64,000 nucleotides of DNA, from contig NZ_CP121261.1 of NCBI RefSeq assembly GCF_029637605.1, positions 5,890,001-5,954,000 on the forward strand, given 5' to 3'. The notes below the pieces were generated by a model. It worked only from the letters and a program-made list of their open reading frames with translations. It did no database searches and was not told the DNA's origin. The position numbers and the translations under genes are program-made. This document shows, piece after piece, positions 1 through 7,983 of this stretch (positions are counted from its first letter, which is position 1; the number at the start of each line of letters is the position of its first letter). Source of the stretch: Achromobacter spanius (GTDB lineage: Bacteria; Pseudomonadota; Gammaproteobacteria; Burkholderiales; Burkholderiaceae_B).

Positions 1-2229
1 GCGGCCATAGCGGCGCCCGCCCTGTTCATCAGCCCCTACGCCGCCGCGCAGTCCGCGGATTCGGGCGTCACGCAGCTTGCGCCGGTGCGGGTAGAGGGCG
101 AAGGCTCTTCATACCAGACCACCACGGTGCCGTCGCCCAAGATGACGGCACCTCTGCTGGACACGCCGCGCACGGTGCAGGTGGTGCCGAAACAGGTGAT
201 CCAGGACCAAGCCGCGTCGACCTTGCAGGACGTGCTGCGCAACTCGCCGGGCATCACGTTCGGCGCTGGCGAAGGCGGCCGTCCGGGCGGCGACTTGCCC
301 ATCATCCGCGGTCAGAATTCCGCAGGCAGCCTGTTCCTGGACGGTATCCGCGATTCCAGCACGCAGGTGCGCGACACCTTCAACCTGGAACAGGTGGAAG
401 TCATCAAGGGCCCGGACTCGGTGTATTCGGGCCGGGGGGGCGCGGGCGGCAGCATCAACATGGTCAGCAAGGCCCCCAAGGTGACGGACTTCACCGAAGC
501 CACCGCGCAGATCGGCACCGACAACAACTATCGCGCCACCATCGACAGCAACTGGCGCCTGGCCGATAAGGCCGCGTTCCGCTTGAACGTGATGGGCAAC
601 AAGGGCGATGTGGCCGGCCGCGACAATGCCGTGGACTTCGAACGCTGGGGCGTGGCGCCGTCCTTGATGCTGGGCGTGGGTACGCCGACGCGCATCACGC
701 TGAGCTACTACCACTATCAAGACGACAGCATGCCGGATTACTCGATCCCGTATGACCCCAAGACGGGGCAGTCGGTGACGGAGACCATGGGCGTCAGCCG
801 CAAGTCGTTTTACGGACTGACCGGGCGCGACTTCATGAAGACGCGCGACGACGTGGCCACCGTGGACTTCCAGCATGATTTTTCCGACAAGCTGCAACTG
901 CGCAACGTGACCCGCTATGGCCGTGGCACGACGGACTTCGCCGCCACCAACCCGGACGACAGCAAGCTGAACGTGCCCAATGGGCTGGTGTACCGTGCCT
1001 TGAAGTCGGGTTACTACGTCACCAAGAGCTTCGCCAACCAGACCGACCTGACGGGTGAATTCGAGACGGGCAGTCTCAAGCATTCGTTCGACCTGGGCTT
1101 CGAATACAGCAACATCAAGCAGGACAAGGATGGCTACAAGGAATCGGGTGTGCCCACGGGCGGCAGCAACTGCGTGACCGCAACCAGCGCCGCCGGCGTC
1201 AACACCTACGCCAACCCGGCACTGTGCGCGTCCTTGTGGGACCCGGACCCCGGCACCGACTACCCGGGCACCCTGACCCGCAACAACAACCCCGCGCGCT
1301 ACAACACGGACACCTTGGCGCTCTACGGGTTTGACACCATCAAGTTCAACGAGCAGTGGCAAGCCAGCCTGGGCGCGCGCTGGGACAACTACCGTACCAG
1401 CGGCAGCAACATCGCCGCCGGCCGTAACGACCCGGCGGGCACGCCGGATTTCTACAGCACCAGCCGCAACGACAACCTGTTCAACTACCAGGTCGGCCTG
1501 GCGTACAAGCCCTTGCCCAACGGCACCATCTACGCCACCTACGGCACCTCGTCCACGCCCTCGGCCATTGCGGCCAGCGCCACCAGTGATGCCACGTCGC
1601 TGAGCAATTCATCGCTGGAACCTGAAAAGAGCCGCACCGTGGAAGTGGGCACCAAGTGGCAAGTCTTCGACGACCGCCTGACGCTGTCGGCAGCGGCATT
1701 CCACGACATCCGCAAGAACACCAGCGTGGCCGTGTCGGCCACTGAAGTGGCGCAGGTGGGCGAGGCCAAGGTGCGCGGCATCGAACTGGGCTTCTCGGGC
1801 AGCATCACGCCCAAGTGGAACGTGTTCGGTGGCTACACCTTCATGGACAGCGAAATGACCAAGGGCGCCTACAACAGCGGCGCCGTCGGCCAGGACCTGC
1901 CCAACACCCCGCGCAATGCCTTCAGCCTGTGGACCACCTACAAGGTATTGCCCAAGCTGACGGTGGGCGGTGGCGCCTATTACGTGGACAAGGTCTACGG
2001 CAATTCAGACGCCACCCGCAACGCCAACGGCACGCCCAAGGCGCGCTGGGTGCCGTCGTACTGGCGTTTCGACGCCATGGCGGCCTACGAATTCAACGAA
2101 CACTATTCGGCGCAGTTGAACGTGCTGAACCTGTTCGACGAAACGTACTACACCAAGGCCTACGCGGCGCACTATGCGGCGCTGGGTACCGGCCGCGCGG
2201 CGTTGTTGACGCTGAAGATGCGCTACTGA
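1..2229 (+). CDS. TonB-dependent siderophore receptor, 5' end outside window
   Basis: Outer-membrane, TonB-gated importer of a ferric siderophore, probably of the catecholate (Fiu-like) class. The reading frame is open from base 1, so the start codon and first part of the signal peptide lie upstream; what is visible begins with a hydrophobic stretch ending in an AAA-Q cleavage-like site. A plug domain follows (roughly visible residues 50-150, with LDTPRTVQVVP, RNSPGITFG and VEVIKGPDSVYSGRGG), then a beta-barrel that ends in the terminal aromatic residue typical of outer-membrane proteins (LKMRY). Two cysteines in a predicted surface loop (near base 1180) could form a disulfide. Iron/Fur control is expected for the family, but the promoter is not in view. 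The class is secure; the substrate is not. Confidence 0.9.
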   Translation, partial: AAIAAPALFISPYAAAQSADSGVTQLAPVRVEGEGSSYQTTTVPSPKMTAPLLDTPRTVQVVPKQVIQDQAASTLQDVLRNSPGITFGAGEGGRPGGDLPIIRGQNSAGSLFLDGIRDSSTQVRDTFNLEQVEVIKGPDSVYSGRGGAGGSINMVSKAPKVTDFTEATAQIGTDNNYRATIDSNWRLADKAAFRLNVMGNKGDVAGRDNAVDFERWGVAPSLMLGVGTPTRITLSYYHYQDDSMPDYSIPYDPKTGQSVTETMGVSRKSFYGLTGRDFMKTRDDVATVDFQHDFSDKLQLRNVTRYGRGTTDFAATNPDDSKLNVPNGLVYRALKSGYYVTKSFANQTDLTGEFETGSLKHSFDLGFEYSNIKQDKDGYKESGVPTGGSNCVTATSAAGVNTYANPALCASLWDPDPGTDYPGTLTRNNNPARYNTDTLALYGFDTIKFNEQWQASLGARWDNYRTSGSNIAAGRNDPAGTPDFYSTSRNDNLFNYQVGLAYKPLPNGTIYATYGTSSTPSAIAASATSDATSLSNSSLEPEKSRTVEVGTKWQVFDDRLTLSAAAFHDIRKNTSVAVSATEVAQVGEAKVRGIELGFSGSITPKWNVFGGYTFMDSEMTKGAYNSGAVGQDLPNTPRNAFSLWTTYKVLPKLTVGGGAYYVDKVYGNSDATRNANGTPKARWVPSYWRFDAMAAYEFNEHYSAQLNVLNLFDETYYTKAYAAHYAALGTGRAALLTLKMRY

Positions 2230-2245
2230 GCGGGCGCGGGAATGA

Positions 2246-2277
2246 AAATAGCCACCTTGATCGGTGGCTATTTTTTT
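2246..2277 (+). terminator. Rho-independent terminator of the siderophore receptor gene
   Basis: An 11-bp stem (AAATAGCCACC paired with GGTGGCTATTT) with a 6-nt loop runs into a 7-T tract, 17 bases after the stop codon. It separates the receptor gene from convergent serB. Confidence 0.9.
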
Positions 2278-2299
2278 GCCTGCTGAAATCCGGCCGAAA

Positions 2300-3157
2300 T
2301 CAGCTTTCAAACCAGTTCAACACGCCGTCCAGCCCGGTGACGTTCAAGGCGAAGCGCGTTTGCTCGCGCACCACCGGCTTGGCGTGATAGGCCACGGGGA
2401 AGCCCGCGGCGCCCAGCATCAGCAAGTCGTTGGCGCCATCGCCCATGGCGATGATCTGGTCTTTGGTGGCGCCGTGGGTACGCGCGAATTCGCGCAGGTA
2501 GACGGCTTTGGCCTGCGCGTCCAGGATGTCGCCCAGCACGTGGCCGGTCAGCACGCCGTTGTCGATTTCCAGCGTATTGGCGTGGGCGCTGTCCAGCTTC
2601 AGGCGTTCGCGCAGGCGGTCGGTAAAGAAGGTGAAGCCGCCCGACACCAGCAGCACCTTGATGCCGGCTGCCTGCGCCGTGGAGATGAGCCGTTCGGCGC
2701 CGGGGTTCAGGCGCAGCTTTTCCACATAGACCTGTTCCAGCGCCTCGGCCGGCACGCCCTTGAGCAGCGCGACGCGGCGGCGCAGGCTTTCGGCGAAGTC
2801 CTTGATTTCACCGCGCATGGCGGCTTCGGTGATTTCAGACACCTTGTCCTTCACGCCCACCACGCCTGCGATCTCGTCAATGCACTCGATGTTGATCAGC
2901 GTGGAATCCATGTCCATCGCCAGCACCTTGCAGTCAGACAGCTTCAGCCCGGCAGGCACGAACGCCACATCGACACCGTGCTGTTCGGCCCAGGCCACCA
3001 CTTCGGCGCGGGTCAGGGCGTCGTGCTGAACGTCCAGCAAGCGGGCGGCGGTGTTGCTGATGCGCGCCACGCCCTGGGCCTGGGCCATGGCGGCCAGTTG
3101 CTCGGCCTGTTCGATGCGAAGGCCGGGGGATTGGACGACAAGGTGATGGGTGGTCAT
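2300..3157 (-). CDS. serB: Phosphoserine phosphatase SerB
   Basis: Cytosolic HAD-superfamily enzyme that hydrolyses O-phospho-L-serine to serine, the last step of serine synthesis. The 285-residue protein has an N-terminal regulatory segment (about 1-75) and a HAD core with motif I DMDSTLIN (nucleophile Asp82, acid/base Asp84), motif II in VLLVSGG and motif III GDGANDL. The SerB cap motif ECIDEIA directly follows motif I. It lies 24 bp downstream of mfd on the same strand, so the two are probably cotranscribed. No clear Shine-Dalgarno sequence precedes the ATG. Confidence 0.96.
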   Translation of the reverse strand: MTTHHLVVQSPGLRIEQAEQLAAMAQAQGVARISNTAARLLDVQHDALTRAEVVAWAEQHGVDVAFVPAGLKLSDCKVLAMDMDSTLINIECIDEIAGVVGVKDKVSEITEAAMRGEIKDFAESLRRRVALLKGVPAEALEQVYVEKLRLNPGAERLISTAQAAGIKVLLVSGGFTFFTDRLRERLKLDSAHANTLEIDNGVLTGHVLGDILDAQAKAVYLREFARTHGATKDQIIAMGDGANDLLMLGAAGFPVAYHAKPVVREQTRFALNVTGLDGVLNWFES

Positions 3158-3181
3158 AAGAAAAGTAAGAAGGTCGTGGAT

Positions 3182-6100
3182 TTACTTCAAGGCACGCAGC
3201 ACGGCGCGAACGGCGTCTGAGCGAGCGGGGATCTGCGCGGCTTTGATCTCAACGCGCAATTTATCCTGTCCGGCCAGTTTGATGTTGCGTTGGCGTTGCA
3301 CCAGTTCGATGATGCGGGCCGGGTCGACGCTGGTCTTGGGGCCAAACTGGATCAGCGCCTGGGTTTCGCTGGCGTCGATCTTGACAATGCCTAGCGGCTG
3401 CGCGGCCAGGCGCAGGCGATGCGAGGTCAAGAGAGTTTGTGCCGCTTCGGGCAGCTTGCCGAAGCGGTCGATGAGTTCTTCCTGGATGCGGATCAGGTCG
3501 TCTTCGTCGGCGGCGTGCGCCAGGCGCTTGTAGATGCCCAGGCGTGCATGCACGTCGGCGCAGTAGTCGGACGGCAGCAGGGCGGGCGCATGCAAATTGA
3601 CTTCGCAGGCCAGGTTGAAGGGCGCGTCCAGGTCCGGCTCTTCGCCCGCGCGCAGCGCGCGTACGGCTTCGTTGAGCATCTCGTTGTACATCGAGAAGCC
3701 CACTTCCTGGATGTTGCCCGACTGCGAATCCCCCAGTACTTCGCCGGTGCCGCGGATTTCCAGGTCGTGCATGGCCAGGTAGAAGCCGGACCCCAGTTCC
3801 TCCATGGCCTGGATCGCTTCCAGGCGCTTCTTGGCATTGCTGGTGATGGCGTCTTCGCCGGGCGTCAGCAGGTAGGCGTAGGCCTGATGGTGCGAGCGGC
3901 CCACGCGGCCGCGCAACTGGTGCAACTGCGCCAGCCCGAAGCGGTCGGCGCGGTGGATCACGATGGTGTTGGCGGTGGGCACGTCGATGCCGGTCTCAAT
4001 GATGGTGGTACACAGCAGCACGTTGTAGCGCTGCTGGTAGAAGCCCTTCATCACCTGTTCCAGCTCGCGCTCGGGCATCTGGCCGTGCGCCACCGCAATG
4101 CGCGCTTCCGGCACCAGTTCTTCCAGGCGGGCACGGCGGTTGTGGATGGTTTCCACCTCGTTGTGCAGGAAGTAGCACTGGCCGCCGCGCTTGAGTTCGC
4201 GCAACAGCGCTTCGCGCAGCGTGCTGCCGTCTTCGCGGCGCACGAAGGTCTTGATGGCCAGGCGCTTTTGCGGCGCGGTGGCGATGACGGAGAAATCTCG
4301 GATGCCTTCCAGCGACATGCCCAGCGTGCGCGGAATGGGGGTGGCCGTCAGCGTCAGCACGTCGACCTCGGCGCGCAGCGCCTTCAGCGCTTCTTTCTGG
4401 CGCACGCCAAAGCGGTGTTCCTCGTCGATGATGACCAGTCCCAGGCGTTTGAATTTCACATCCTTGGACAGGATCTTGTGCGTGCCGATCACGATGTCGA
4501 CCCGGCCGTCGTTGATGCCTTCGACGGCGGCCGCCACTTCCTTGGCGGAACGGAAACGCGACAGTTCCACCACGCGCACGGGCCAATCGGCAAAGCGGTC
4601 GGAAAACGTCTGCGCGTGCTGTTCGGCCAGCAGCGTGGTGGGGCAGAGCAGGGCGACCTGCTTGCCGTTGGCCACGGCCAGGAAGGCGGCGCGCAAGGCC
4701 ACTTCGGTCTTGCCGAAGCCCACATCGCCGCAGACCAGCCGGTCCATCGGGCGGCCCGACGTCATGTCGGCGATCACGGCTTCGATGGCGGCGCGCTGGT
4801 CGACGGTTTCCTCGAAGCCGAAGCCCTCGGCGAACGCCTGGTAATCGTTCAAGGGCAGGTTGAAGGCGAAGCCTTCGCGGGCCGCGCGCTGCGCATACAG
4901 CGCCAGCAGTTCGGCGGCGGTGTCGCGCACTTGCTTGGCGGCCTTGCGGCGCGCCTTGTCCCACTGGCCGGAACCCAGTTGGTGCAGCGGCGCCGCGTCG
5001 GGGTCGGCGCCGCTGTAGCGCGCGATCACATGCAGTTGTGACACCGGCACGTAGAGCGTGCTGCCGTTGGCGTATTCAAGATGGAGGAATTCCATCTCGC
5101 CTTCGCCCATATCCATGTTGACCAGACCGTGGTAGCGGCCGATGCCGTGCTGCGCGTGGACGACGGGATCGCCGGCGCGCAGTTCGGACAGGTCGCGCAC
5201 CATGGCTTCGACGTTGCTGGCGCGTTCCTGGTCGCGCTTGCCACGGCGGCCCGTGTTGGCGTGGCCTGGGTACAGGTCGTTTTCGGTCAGGAAGGCCAGG
5301 TTGGCTTGCGGCAGGCCGAAGCCCGTGGCCAGCGGCGCGGCGACGATGCCGAAGTTGGCGTCCGACGCCAGGAAGGCTTCGATCGTGTCGGGCTGCGCGT
5401 CCGGCGTGACGCCGAATTCGTTCAGCATCTGCACCAGGGTCTCGCGCCGGCCGGCGGAGTCGGCGCATAGCAATACCCGGGTCTCGCGTGTTTGGACCAA
5501 GGCGCGCAGCTTGGCGATGGGGGCGTCGGAACGGCGCGCCACGCTGACGTCGGGCACGGCGCGGAAATCGGGATGCGGGTCGCCGGCGGTCAAGGACAGG
5601 CGGCGGAATTCCTTGAGCCGCGTGTACAGCGTTTCGTTATCCAGGAACAACGCCGAAGGCGGCAGCACGGGGCGCTCGCGGTCGCTCTTGAGGAAGTTGT
5701 AGCGGCTGGACGTGTCCTGATTGAAGCGCTGGATGGCGTCGTCGATATCGCCAATGGTGACGGTGACCGTGCCCTGGGTCAGGTAATCGAAGAGCGTGGC
5801 GGTTTCTTCGAAGAACAGGGGCAGGTAGTACTCGACGCCGGCGAACGGGATGCCGTTGCCGATATCTTTATAGGGCAGGGCGCGGGACGGATCGCCCTCG
5901 AAAATTTCGCGAAAGCGCGCGCGGAAACGGGTGCGCGAGTCTTCGTCCATGGGAAATTCGCGGCCGGGCAGCAACTGGACTTCGCGCACGGGGTACAGGC
6001 TGCGCTGGGTGTCCACGTCGAAGCTGCGGATGGTTTCGATTTCGTCGTCGAACAGGTCCAGCCGGTAGGGCACGACCGAGCCCATGGGAAACAGGTCGAT

Positions 6101-6664
6101 CAGACCACCCCGCAGGCAGAATTCGCCTGGCGCGGTGACCTGGGTCACGTGGTTGTAGTTGGCCAGCGTCAACTGCGCGCGCAAGGCCGCTTCGTTCAGC
6201 TTGTCTTTCTGCCTGAACGAAAACGTGTAGGCGGCCAGGAACGACGGCGGCGCCAGGCGGTACAAGGCGGTGGTGATGGGCACCGTCAGCACGTCCACTG
6301 TCTTCATCATCAGCGAATGCAGCGTGTGCAGGCGCTGGGAAATCAGATCCTGGTGCGGCGAAAAGGCGTCGTAGGGCAGCGTTTCCCAGTCCGGCAACTG
6401 GCTGACGCGCAAGTCCGGCGCGAAAAGCTGAATCTCTTCGGCCAGCCGCTGGGCCTCCACCGGCTCGGCGGTCAGGATGACCACGGGCGCGGACGCCTGA
6501 CGGGCCAAGTCCGCCAGTAGCCAGGCGTCTCCCGAGCCGGGCGGCCGGGGCTGCGCATAGCGCGCGCCGGCTTTCAGCGCGGACAAAGTTGAGGCGGTCG
6601 CGGGGACGGGCGGCGCGGCGGTGGCGGGGGAAGTGGGGGTGGGCATCAGGGTGGAAGCAGGCAT
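3182..6664 (-). CDS. mfd: Transcription-repair coupling factor Mfd
   Basis: ATP-dependent translocase that removes RNA polymerase stalled at lesions and recruits UvrA. With the start used here the protein has 1160 residues, normal for the family. Visible in order: UvrB-homology module (LPDWETLPYD), CarD-like RNA-polymerase interaction domain (VVHAQHGIGRYHGL), SF2 helicase lobes with Walker A GDVGFGKTE and DEEH box (IIDEEHRFG), the second lobe ending in QLRGRVGRS, and the C-terminal TRCF domain. The frame extends to 6706, but that would overlap ispD. The ATG at 6664 or the one at 6646 is more likely; neither has a strong Shine-Dalgarno sequence. Confidence 0.96.
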   Translation of the reverse strand: MPASTLMPTPTSPATAAPPVPATASTLSALKAGARYAQPRPPGSGDAWLLADLARQASAPVVILTAEPVEAQRLAEEIQLFAPDLRVSQLPDWETLPYDAFSPHQDLISQRLHTLHSLMMKTVDVLTVPITTALYRLAPPSFLAAYTFSFRQKDKLNEAALRAQLTLANYNHVTQVTAPGEFCLRGGLIDLFPMGSVVPYRLDLFDDEIETIRSFDVDTQRSLYPVREVQLLPGREFPMDEDSRTRFRARFREIFEGDPSRALPYKDIGNGIPFAGVEYYLPLFFEETATLFDYLTQGTVTVTIGDIDDAIQRFNQDTSSRYNFLKSDRERPVLPPSALFLDNETLYTRLKEFRRLSLTAGDPHPDFRAVPDVSVARRSDAPIAKLRALVQTRETRVLLCADSAGRRETLVQMLNEFGVTPDAQPDTIEAFLASDANFGIVAAPLATGFGLPQANLAFLTENDLYPGHANTGRRGKRDQERASNVEAMVRDLSELRAGDPVVHAQHGIGRYHGLVNMDMGEGEMEFLHLEYANGSTLYVPVSQLHVIARYSGADPDAAPLHQLGSGQWDKARRKAAKQVRDTAAELLALYAQRAAREGFAFNLPLNDYQAFAEGFGFEETVDQRAAIEAVIADMTSGRPMDRLVCGDVGFGKTEVALRAAFLAVANGKQVALLCPTTLLAEQHAQTFSDRFADWPVRVVELSRFRSAKEVAAAVEGINDGRVDIVIGTHKILSKDVKFKRLGLVIIDEEHRFGVRQKEALKALRAEVDVLTLTATPIPRTLGMSLEGIRDFSVIATAPQKRLAIKTFVRREDGSTLREALLRELKRGGQCYFLHNEVETIHNRRARLEELVPEARIAVAHGQMPERELEQVMKGFYQQRYNVLLCTTIIETGIDVPTANTIVIHRADRFGLAQLHQLRGRVGRSHHQAYAYLLTPGEDAITSNAKKRLEAIQAMEELGSGFYLAMHDLEIRGTGEVLGDSQSGNIQEVGFSMYNEMLNEAVRALRAGEEPDLDAPFNLACEVNLHAPALLPSDYCADVHARLGIYKRLAHAADEDDLIRIQEELIDRFGKLPEAAQTLLTSHRLRLAAQPLGIVKIDASETQALIQFGPKTSVDPARIIELVQRQRNIKLAGQDKLRVEIKAAQIPARSDAVRAVLRALK

Positions 6665-6674
6665 CAAGCGGAAG

Positions 6675-6682
6675 ATTATAAA
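6675..6682. promoter_or_regulatory. Back-to-back TATA-like -10 elements between mfd and ispD
   Basis: The 29-bp gap between divergent mfd and ispD contains ATTATAAA. Read on the minus strand it gives a perfect TATAAT (6680 to 6675), and on the plus strand TATAAA (6677-6682). Either would start transcription within a few bases of the start codon, implying very short leaders. No good -35 box is evident, so this is tentative. Confidence 0.35.
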
Positions 6683-6693
6683 ATCACCGCACC

Positions 6694-7377
6694 ATGTCTG
6701 ACTCAATCATTGCAATCGTTCCCGCCGCGGGCGTTGGCGCCCGTGCCAGCCAGCCCGGCGCCGAGCCCGTGCCCAAGCAATATCGTCCATTGGCCGGACA
6801 GCCCATGCTGCGCCATGCGGTGCTTGCCTTGCTGGCCGATGAGCGCGTGTCGCAGGTGCGGGTGGCAGTGACGCCGGGCGATGGCTGGGTGGACGCGGCA
6901 CTGGCGGGCTTGCCGCGCACCGTTTGGCGCGCGTGCGGCGGCGCGACGCGGGCCGATACCGTGGCTGGCGCACTGGCCGATAGCGGCGTGGCCGACGATA
7001 CCTGGGTGCTGGTGCACGATGCGGCCCGCCCCGGGCTGCCTGAAAGCGCGTTGCGCCGCTTGATCGACGCCTGCCTGGCTGACCCCGTGGGCGGCCTGCT
7101 GGCGTTGCCCGTGGCCGACACCGTCAAGGGCGGGCACGATCGCGTCGAACGCACGCTGGACCGCAATGGCCTGTGGCTGGCGCAGACGCCGCAAATGTTT
7201 CGGGCCGGTGTGCTGCGCGATGCGCTGACGGCGGCCTCCGTGAATGGCGTGACCGTTACCGACGAAGCCTCGGCGCTTGAGGCGGCCGGCTACGCGCCGT
7301 TGCTGGTCCCCGGCGCCTTGCGCAATTTCAAGGTGACGTGGCCGGATGATTTCGAACTGATGGAAAAATGGTTATGA
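6694..7377 (+). CDS. ispD: 2-C-methyl-D-erythritol 4-phosphate cytidylyltransferase IspD
   Basis: Third enzyme of the MEP isoprenoid pathway: joins CTP and MEP to give CDP-methylerythritol. The 227-residue protein carries the nucleotide-binding signature PAAGVGARA followed by PKQYRPL near the N terminus, [10 protein letters not shown] in the middle, and the VADTVKGG and AQTPQMF motifs. It overlaps ispF by 4 bp (ATGA), so the two are translationally coupled, the usual arrangement in betaproteobacteria. The start lies only 29 bp from the divergent mfd start. Confidence 0.97.
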   Translation: MSDSIIAIVPAAGVGARASQPGAEPVPKQYRPLAGQPMLRHAVLALLADERVSQVRVAVTPGDGWVDAALAGLPRTVWRACGGATRADTVAGALADSGVADDTWVLVHDAARPGLPESALRRLIDACLADPVGGLLALPVADTVKGGHDRVERTLDRNGLWLAQTPQMFRAGVLRDALTAASVNGVTVTDEASALEAAGYAPLLVPGALRNFKVTWPDDFELMEKWL

Positions 7378-7865
7378 GCATTCCTTTTCGCGTCGGGCAG
7401 GGCTTTGACGTGCATGCGTTGGTCGAAGGCCGGCCGCTGATCATCGGCGGTGTCACGATCCCGCACACCCATGGTTTGCTGGGCCATTCCGATGCCGACG
7501 TGCTGCTGCACGCCATTACCGACGCGCTGCTGGGCGCAGCGGGCCTGGGCGATATCGGGCGGCATTTTCCGGATACCGATCCCGCCTTCAAGGGGGCAGA
7601 CAGCCGTGTGCTGTTGCGCGAAGCCATGGCGCGCGTGCGCGCCGCGGGCTGGACGCCCGTCAACATCGACGCGACGTTGCATGCGCAGGCCCCCAAGATC
7701 GGCCCGCACGCGCCCGCCATGGTGAAGAACATTGCGGCCGATATCGGGCTGGCCGAGGCCGATGTGAACATCAAGGCCAAGACCAACGAAGGCTTGGGTT
7801 ACCTGGGCCGCAAGGAGGGCATCGCCGCCACCGTTGTCACGCTGCTGGCCCGGACGGACGCGTGA
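7374..7865 (+). CDS. ispF: 2-C-methyl-D-erythritol 2,4-cyclodiphosphate synthase IspF
   Basis: MEP-pathway enzyme that cyclises CDP-methylerythritol phosphate with release of CMP; a zinc-dependent trimer in the family. The start at 7374 ([10 protein letters not shown]) gives an ATGA overlap with the ispD stop and matches the usual N terminus; an upstream in-frame ATG at 7368 would add only two residues. Metal-binding GFDVHAL, then [26 protein letters not shown] and [17 protein letters not shown] are all present in the 163-residue product. An 11-bp duplication lies across its stop codon. Confidence 0.97.
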   Translation: MSIPFRVGQGFDVHALVEGRPLIIGGVTIPHTHGLLGHSDADVLLHAITDALLGAAGLGDIGRHFPDTDPAFKGADSRVLLREAMARVRAAGWTPVNIDATLHAQAPKIGPHAPAMVKNIAADIGLAEADVNIKAKTNEGLGYLGRKEGIAATVVTLLARTDA

Positions 7866-7882
7866 TCGACGCGTGATCACGC
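7857..7882 (+). repeat. 11-bp tandem duplication across the ispF stop, ending in a 12-bp palindrome
   Basis: GACGCGTGATC occurs twice in a row (7857-7867 and 7868-7878). The first copy includes the ispF TGA stop codon. The second copy flows into the perfect palindrome GCGTGATCACGC (7871-7882). It is seen directly; no function is assigned. Confidence 0.8.
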
Positions 7883-7983
7883 CTGCCATTTACGTTGGCA
7901 TACATCTTTAACAAATGAATAAGCGGGTCCATATGATTCGGAATATTCTGCGCGCTACCTAAATCTGATCATGAGAAATTCGG

